From: Alteriqipengyuania_B sp035481675
GTDB lineage: Bacteria > Pseudomonadota > Alphaproteobacteria > Sphingomonadales > Sphingomonadaceae
DNA length: 64,000 bases
Assembly: GCF_035481675.1 (NCBI RefSeq)
Contig: NZ_JAYJJW010000001.1
Location: 1,488,001 to 1,552,000, forward strand
Reading direction: 5' to 3'
The notes beneath the pieces are model-generated. The model was not told where the DNA came from. It ran no database searches and saw only the letters and a program-made list of their open reading frames with translations. Both the position numbers and the translations under genes were made by a program. Of this stretch, positions 59,740 to 64,000 are shown one piece after another (within the stretch, counting starts at the first letter, position 1; each line of letters starts with the position of its first letter).

Positions 59740-61467
59740 ATGTCGAACTTCAACAAACGTTTTGCCGCAGCCCTGCTTGTCGGCACCGCCTCGCTCGGCT
59801 TTGCCGGCACTGCCGGCGCACAGGAAATCGATGGCGACGGAGGCTACGAATGCGTCCTCAACAATGACGCCACCATGTCCAACACCACCGCCAACGCTAC
59901 GGCCGACGGCGAAGATGCGTTGGCCTGCGGCGAGGATGCCAACGCCAGCGGACCTTCGACCACCGCAATAGGCGGGGAAGCGGATGCCACTGGCCCCGGC
60001 ACCACGGCCATCGGCTGGCGCTCGGCTGCAACGGCAGAACGCGCCACCGCGCTGGGCCACCTGGCGACCGCGCAGGGCATCCGTTCGCTGGCGGTCGGCG
60101 AGAATGCCGATGCGCAGACCGACTTTTCGACCGCCATCGGTAACGAGAGCATCGCCAATGGCACGGATGCCCTTGCCATCGGCGATACCGCGATGGCCAT
60201 GGGCCCCTCGACCACGGCAGTCGGCGGCGAGAGTGTTGCGACAGGACCGGGCTCGACGGCTCTTGGCTGGCGCAGCGAATCCGGTGAGCGTTCGACGGCG
60301 GTGGGGCACCTCGCCACCGCGACCGGTCTCCGCTCTGTCGCAGTCGGTGAAAACGCCGACGCGCAAACCGATTTCTCGACTGCCATAGGCAACGAAAGCA
60401 TCGCCAACGGGACCGACGCTCTGGCCGTCGGCGACACGGCCATGGCGATGGGCGCCTCCACTACCGCGATCGGCGGCGAAAGCGTTGCGATGAATCCGGG
60501 CTCCTCGGCATTCGGCTGGCAAGCTGAGGCGACCGGCATGATGGCAACCGCCGTCGGCCATCAGTCCACCGCCAGCGGCGACCAGAGCTTTGCCGGCGGC
60601 GAAGACTCCATCGCATCGGGCATCAGCGCCATTGCCATCGGCTTCCAGGCCGAAGCGCAGGGCGGTGACAGTATCGCCATCGGCGGCAATCGCGGCGGTG
60701 ACGGCAGCCGTGCAACGGTCGCAAGCGGCCCTTCGACCACCGTGGTCGGCGGGCAGGCACTCGCCATGGGTCCGGGCGCAACCGCCTATGGCTGGCGTTC
60801 CGAAGCGACGGCCGAGCGCGCCACGGCCATCGGCCACCTCGCCAACGCCAGCGGCGTCCGCGCCACGGCACTGGGTGAAGCGGCAATGGCTTCGGGTGAC
60901 GGCTCCATCGCAGTCGGCAACCAGAGCGTTGCATCGGGCGTGGATTCGATCGCGATCGGCAATGGCGCGGTCGCGGCCAACGATGGCCAGGTCGTCCTGT
61001 CGAATCTCGACACCAGCACCGCCAGCCAAACCGGCCAGATCTATGTCGTGACGACGGACAACACCGGCACGCTGGGCCGCAGCTCCGCCATAGCGAGCCA
61101 GGCTGCCGTATCGGCCAATACCTCGGCGATCGCGGCGAACAGTGCATCCATCGCTTCGCTGCAGGCCATGTCTTCGGACCAGCAATCGCAGATCAACGCC
61201 CTGTTCGATGAAAGCGCCCGCAACTCGGACGGTATCAAGCGCGCCAACGAAGGTGTCGCGATGGCACTGGCGATGGAATCGCCGATGCTGCCGGCCGGCA
61301 CCAGCTTCGGGCTTGCCGGTGGTGTGGGCTATTACGCCGACGAAGCGGCCGGCACGATGGCGGTCAGCGCCCGGGTCGGCAACAACGCCTCGGTTTCGGC
61401 CGGCGTCGGTGTCGGTTTCAACAGCGGCGAAGTCGGCGCTCGCGGCGGCTTCCAGGTCGCCTGGTAA
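59740..61467 (+). CDS. YadA-like trimeric autotransporter adhesin
   Basis: A 575-aa protein with a signal peptide (cleavage near GAQEI, residue 27), a head of YadA/Hep_Hag repeats (about 60-415, many xTAIG/SIAIG-type turns), a coiled-coil stalk (about 445-505) and a C-terminal four-strand YadA anchor (about 510-575) ending in FQVAW. Trimers should display the head on the cell surface and mediate adhesion. The head contains large internal repeats of about 84 residues starting at 71, 155, 238 and 330. Strong GGAAGAGGGAAAGACC upstream. Confidence 0.92.
   Translation: MSNFNKRFAAALLVGTASLGFAGTAGAQEIDGDGGYECVLNNDATMSNTTANATADGEDALACGEDANASGPSTTAIGGEADATGPGTTAIGWRSAATAERATALGHLATAQGIRSLAVGENADAQTDFSTAIGNESIANGTDALAIGDTAMAMGPSTTAVGGESVATGPGSTALGWRSESGERSTAVGHLATATGLRSVAVGENADAQTDFSTAIGNESIANGTDALAVGDTAMAMGASTTAIGGESVAMNPGSSAFGWQAEATGMMATAVGHQSTASGDQSFAGGEDSIASGISAIAIGFQAEAQGGDSIAIGGNRGGDGSRATVASGPSTTVVGGQALAMGPGATAYGWRSEATAERATAIGHLANASGVRATALGEAAMASGDGSIAVGNQSVASGVDSIAIGNGAVAANDGQVVLSNLDTSTASQTGQIYVVTTDNTGTLGRSSAIASQAAVSANTSAIAANSASIASLQAMSSDQQSQINALFDESARNSDGIKRANEGVAMALAMESPMLPAGTSFGLAGGVGYYADEAAGTMAVSARVGNNASVSAGVGVGFNSGEVGARGGFQVAW
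59950..60450 (+). repeat. Large in-gene repeats of about 84 residues (YadA head)
   Basis: Residues 71-154 and 155-237 of the adhesin are about 80 percent alike; both contain GENADAQTDFSTAIGNESI, with many synonymous base changes. Partial third and fourth copies begin at residues 238 and 330. The protein repeat is well kept while the DNA has diverged, so this is an old duplication kept by selection and not a recent one. Confidence 0.75.
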
Positions 61468-61500
61468 GTCCTACGGTTTCTTCCTGCGGATCAGGAAGGA

Positions 61501-61544
61501 CGGGGCCGGGTGACGCTCCCTTGGAAACCCGGCCCCGGTTTTTT
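61501..61544 (+). terminator. Terminator after the YadA-like gene
   Basis: CGGGGCCGGGT (61501-61511) and ACCCGGCCCCG (61527-61537) form a perfect 11-bp stem with a 15-base loop, followed by six T residues after one G. It starts 34 bases after the adhesin stop: a strong rho-independent terminator. Confidence 0.88.
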
Positions 61545-61567
61545 CAATCCGCGTGGCAAGAGTAACG

Positions 61568-61609
61568 AAAAGGGGCCGGAGGATTTCTCCTCCGGCCCCT
61601 TTCTTTTTC
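61568..61609. terminator. Bidirectional terminator after rplA
   Basis: GGGGCCGGAGGA (61572-61583) pairs perfectly with the 12 bases at 61588-61599 over a 4-base loop. The minus strand has TTTT after the stem (61568-61571) and the plus strand has TTTCTTTTT (61601-61609). It ends rplKA transcription from the right and backs up the adhesin terminator from the left. Confidence 0.88.
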
Positions 61610-61643
61610 TCGTCGCGCTTGCGAGCACGCAAGCAGCGAGTAA

Positions 61644-62345
61644 TTACGCGCCGGCGACTTCGCCGAGGTCGATCTTCAGGCCGGGGCCCATCGAGCTGGT
61701 CAGCGTGACCTTGCGGACATACTTGCCCTTCGCGCCCGACGGCTTCGCCTTCACGACCGCTTCGGTCAGTGCGTCGAAGTTCTTGCGCAGGTCTTCGTCC
61801 TTGAAGCTCATCTTGCCGATGCCGGAGTGGATGATGCCCATCTTCTCGACGCGGTATTCGACCTGGCCGCCCTTGGCGTCCTTCACGGCCTGCTCCACGT
61901 TCGGGGTGACGGTGCCCAGCTTCGGGTTCGGCATCAGGCCCTTGGGGCCCAGCACCTTGCCGAGGCGGCCGACCACGGCCATCATGTCCGGCGTCGCGAT
62001 CACGCGGTCGTAATCGAGATTGCCGTTCTGCATGTCTTCCATGAGGTCTTCGGCACCAACCTTGTCGGCACCGGCGGCGGTCGCCTTGTCGGCATTGTCG
62101 CCGCGGGCAAACACGGCGACGCGGACGTCCTTGCCCGTGCCGGCCGGAAGCGAGACCACGCCGCGGACCATCTGGTCGGCGTGGCGCGGGTCGACGCCCA
62201 GGTTCATGGCGACTTCGACGCTTTCGTCGAACTTGGTGGTTTCGGCGATCTCGCGCAGCAGCGCGAAGGCCTCGTCCACGGTGTAGAACTTTTCGCTGTC
62301 GACCTTTTCGGCGACCATCTTCTGCTTCTTGGTCAGGGTAGCCAT
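61644..62345 (-). CDS. rplA: 50S ribosomal protein uL1
   Basis: A 233-aa L1 protein. RVAVFARGDNADKA and LMPNPKLGTVTPNVEQAV with VEYRVEKMGIIHSGIGK are the family's core signatures. It binds 23S rRNA helices 76-78 at the L1 stalk and acts as a translational repressor of its own operon. Four bases separate it from rplK upstream. Confidence 0.97.
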   Translation of the reverse strand: MATLTKKQKMVAEKVDSEKFYTVDEAFALLREIAETTKFDESVEVAMNLGVDPRHADQMVRGVVSLPAGTGKDVRVAVFARGDNADKATAAGADKVGAEDLMEDMQNGNLDYDRVIATPDMMAVVGRLGKVLGPKGLMPNPKLGTVTPNVEQAVKDAKGGQVEYRVEKMGIIHSGIGKMSFKDEDLRKNFDALTEAVVKAKPSGAKGKYVRKVTLTSSMGPGLKIDLGEVAGA

Positions 62346-62349
62346 GTCC

Positions 62350-62778
62350 TTAGCCCTCCACTTCGAGGCCCATCGAGCGCGCGGAGCCCTCGATGATCTT
62401 CATGGCCTGGTCGATGTCGTTCGCGTTGAGGTCCTTCATCTTGGCCTCGGCGATTTCCTTGACGGCGGCGCGCGACACGGTGCCGGCGACGACCTTGCCC
62501 GGTTCCTTCGAACCCGACTTCAGCTTGGCGGCCTTCTTGAGGTAGAAGGATGCCGGCGGGGTCTTCGTCTCGAAGCTGAACGAACGGTCGGCATAGACGG
62601 TGATGACCGTCGGGATCGGGGCGCTCTTCTCGAGGTCCTGCGTGGCGGCGTTGAACGCCTTGCAGAATTCCATGATGTTGACGCCGCGCTGGCCCAGTGC
62701 CGGGCCGATCGGGGGTGACGGATTGGCAGCGCCCGCGGGCACCTGCAGCTTGATATAGCCGTCGATCTTCTTGGCCAT
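62350..62778 (-). CDS. rplK: 50S ribosomal protein uL11
   Basis: A 142-aa L11 protein. It has GYIKLQVPAGAANPSPPIGPALGQ (first 20 shown in part: IKLQVPAGAANPSPPIGP) and PASFYLKKAAKLKSGS. It forms the GTPase-associated centre with 23S rRNA and L10. AGAAAGGAGG precedes the ATG. The 159-base leader to nusG may carry the uL1 control site; I see GTGATTCCACGCGGGAG there, which could form part of it. Confidence 0.97.
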   Translation of the reverse strand: MAKKIDGYIKLQVPAGAANPSPPIGPALGQRGVNIMEFCKAFNAATQDLEKSAPIPTVITVYADRSFSFETKTPPASFYLKKAAKLKSGSKEPGKVVAGTVSRAAVKEIAEAKMKDLNANDIDQAMKIIEGSARSMGLEVEG

Positions 62779-62937
62779 GAGAGGCCTCCTTTCTCACTGT
62801 CGCCCGCCGCTTTCGCAAAAGGGCTCATGGTAAGCGGTGCAAACGGCAGCCCGAAAGCCGCCTCCCGCGTGGAATCACCCGCCGTGTGGCAGGCGAAGCG
62901 GCGCCCCTAATCGACGGGACGCCGAAACGCAACCGGA
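62779..62937 (-). other. nusG-rplK intergenic leader
   Basis: This 159-base gap holds no gene. In proteobacteria the mRNA ahead of rplK mimics the uL1 rRNA site and lets uL1 repress the operon. The minus strand has a GTGATTCC and CGCGGGAGGCGG stretch consistent with such a folded leader, but I could not build a secure structure by eye. Confidence 0.35.
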
Positions 62938-63474
62938 TTACTTGACCAGCTCGACCTGTTCGAAGTCGAGCTCCACCGGCGTCGCGCGGCCGAAAATGGA
63001 CACGCTGACCTTGACCTTGTTCTTGTCGAAATCGAGCTCTTCCACCACGCCGTTGAAGCTGGCGAAGGGGCCGTCCAGGACCTTGACCGCATCGCCGATT
63101 TCGTAATCGACGCTGATGTCCTTCTTGGGCGCGTTCTTGGCTTCTTCCACGCCGCCGAAATAGCGGGCGGCCTCGCGCTCCGAAATCGGCTGCGGCTTGT
63201 TGTTATTGCCGAGAAAGCCGGTCACCTTGGGCGTGTTCTTGACCAGGTGGTAGATATCGTCGGTCATCTTGAGCTTGGCGAGCACGTAGCCGGGCATGAA
63301 CTTGCGCTCGGTCTGCACCTTCTTGCCGCGCTTGATCTCGGTCACGGTCTCGGTCGGGACCTCAACCTCCTCCACGCCTTCCTGCAGGCCCAGCCGCTCG
63401 GCCTCGGCGAGGATCGCGTCGCGCACCTTGTTCTCGAAGCCCGAATAGGCGTGGATGATGTACCAGCGGCTCAT
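62938..63474 (-). CDS. nusG: Transcription antitermination/elongation factor NusG
   Basis: A 178-aa NusG. The NGN domain starts MSRWYIIHAYSGFENKV and contains KFMPGYVLAK; the KOW domain has GDAVKVLDGPFASFNGVVEE and ends in ELDFEQVELVK. It binds RNA polymerase and couples transcription with translation and Rho. I start at 63474 (19 codons shorter than the open frame) because MSRWY is the conserved N-terminus. It follows secE by 57 bases. Confidence 0.96.
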   Translation of the reverse strand: MSRWYIIHAYSGFENKVRDAILAEAERLGLQEGVEEVEVPTETVTEIKRGKKVQTERKFMPGYVLAKLKMTDDIYHLVKNTPKVTGFLGNNNKPQPISEREAARYFGGVEEAKNAPKKDISVDYEIGDAVKVLDGPFASFNGVVEELDFDKNKVKVSVSIFGRATPVELDFEQVELVK

Positions 63475-63531
63475 CTGTCTCAAAATTCCCGTATACGAAT
63501 GAATTGGGTCAGGCGTCGGCGTGTCGGCCAA

Positions 63532-63747
63532 TCAGGCGAGGGTGAGGAGGAACTTCACCACCGCGCCGAACAGCGAATCGACGCCGAGGAAGAACAGCGA
63601 CAGGATCACCACCATGATGCCGACGAAGATCGACATCTTCACGGTCTCCTCGCGCGTGGGCCACACGATCTTGCGCGTTTCGGCCTGCACCTGGCGCATG
63701 AATTCGCCGGGGGTTGCCTTCGGTTTGTCAGCCTTGTTGTCGGCCAT
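63532..63747 (-). CDS. secE: Preprotein translocase subunit SecE
   Basis: A 71-aa protein with a conserved amphipathic helix (FMRQVQAETRKIVWPTREET, about 17-36) and a single TM helix (about 42-65). This is the short, one-TM SecE form that stabilises SecY. The open frame continues far upstream, but the MADNKADKP start fits the family. No tRNA-Trp gene lies before it, unlike many bacteria. Confidence 0.93.
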   Translation of the reverse strand: MADNKADKPKATPGEFMRQVQAETRKIVWPTREETVKMSIFVGIMVVILSLFFLGVDSLFGAVVKFLLTLA

Positions 63748-64000
63748 GGCTCTCGCTGCCTTGCAAAGAAATTGTCGTTTTGCCTTTCGCCATAGGCTCC
63801 GCGCCGCCCCGGGCTGATCCGGGAGGGGCTTGGCTCCAAAATGTCGGAAGACGCCGCGCGATGTAGCGTGTGCATGCCCGCCTTGCAAGGATTGCGCGGC
63901 AACAGCCCTGCGCGTTTCGGCAGAAAAGCGGGACAAGCCCCTAGTCAGCGCCCGCCCGCGCCGATAGCAGGGCGGCAGGGACAAATTCTGGAGGGGACGC
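63748..64000. other. Gene-free 253-base right end
   Basis: No protein or RNA gene is recognised. It contains the secE promoter and a CCCGGGCTGATCCGGGAGG hairpin near 63815. A GGAGGGG at the very end could belong to a ribosome binding site of a gene starting beyond the window on the plus strand. Confidence 0.4.
63860..63888 (-). promoter_or_regulatory. Promoter of secE-nusG
   Basis: On the minus strand TTGCAA (63883-63888), 17 bases and TACATC (63860-63865) match a sigma70-type promoter of the alphaproteobacterial kind. The start would be near 63852, giving a leader of about 105 bases. Confidence 0.5.

Noticed and set aside
59950..61000. Repeats as a possible CRISPR array
   Set aside because: The units are long, in-frame and code for YadA head segments with synonymous changes, not short identical repeats with unique spacers.
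58972..61185. 737-aa open frame antisense to the YadA-like gene
   Set aside because: It is an artefact of repetitive, high-GC coding DNA. The sense frame has a signal peptide, YadA repeats and anchor; the antisense product is low-complexity with no family features.
63748..64000. tRNA-Trp before secE, as in many bacteria
   Set aside because: No cloverleaf or TTCGAATCC-type T-arm is present.

Overview
The window is a high-GC, gene-dense chromosomal segment with short intergenic gaps and many 4-base start/stop overlaps. An alphaproteobacterium of the order Sphingomonadales, probably an Erythrobacteraceae-like organism, is the best inference. Supporting genes are ChpT (CtrA phosphorelay), ATP12, EipA/DUF1134, the TIGR02186-TauE pair, a TorF-type porin, RpoH, an HWE kinase with a FATGUY-like receiver, and a matching GGAAC-N17-GTT promoter. 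No phage, insertion sequence, plasmid or CRISPR was seen. Most content is core genome with several accessory modules.

Layout. 1-1.6 kb (minus): a DUF4153 membrane protein cut by the window edge, a membrane-anchored FKBP isomerase and rpsU. 1.8-5.5 kb (plus): six overlapping genes (crcB, RluC-type pseudouridine synthase, PaiB-like, HAD phosphatase, small membrane protein, ATP12). 5.5-9.1 kb (minus): an Mla-type lipid ABC transporter (mlaE, mlaF, mlaD, lipoprotein). 9.2-13.4 kb (plus): valS, queE and an SGNH hydrolase. 13.4-19.6 kb (minus): HerA-like ATPase, TIGR02186 protein, TauE exporter, and a reduced NfrA/NfrB-like pair. 19.8-24.6 kb: nhaA, glyoxalase I, porin, metallophosphatase and ugd. 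24.6-27.7 kb (minus): TspO-like protein, TonB-C protein, RNase P RNA, amidase and chpT.

27.8-35.1 kb looks like a sulfur-stress island. An ArsR regulator and a peroxiredoxin are divergent from a persulfide-dioxygenase-like hydrolase, two YeeE-type halves, a SulP transporter, a cyanide-insensitive bd oxidase (cioAB) and a 52-aa DUF2474 protein. A strong promoter overlapped by a dyad sits in the divergent gap. 35.2-48.5 kb carries RluD, rpoH, an orphan, mtgA, a CDF metal exporter, a SigK/RskA pair with a fasciclin protein, Sco1, small metal-cluster and peptidase genes, ribD and ribE, an aminotransferase, EipA and tRNA-Ser(GCT).

48.5-53.7 kb holds pirin, a short LOV photoreceptor, a CheB-CheR-PAS-HWE kinase fusion and a convergent single-domain receiver. 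The receiver gene is preceded by a general-stress-type (EcfG) promoter. I consider this module the most interesting part of the window. 53.8-58.1 kb has a TonB-dependent receptor divergent from a Baeyer-Villiger-type monooxygenase, then a CinA-type protein. 58.2-61.5 kb has a second ECF sigma/anti-sigma pair followed by a YadA-like trimeric autotransporter. The right end (minus) is the secE-nusG-rplK-rplA cluster. No gene-free stretch exceeds 300 bases.
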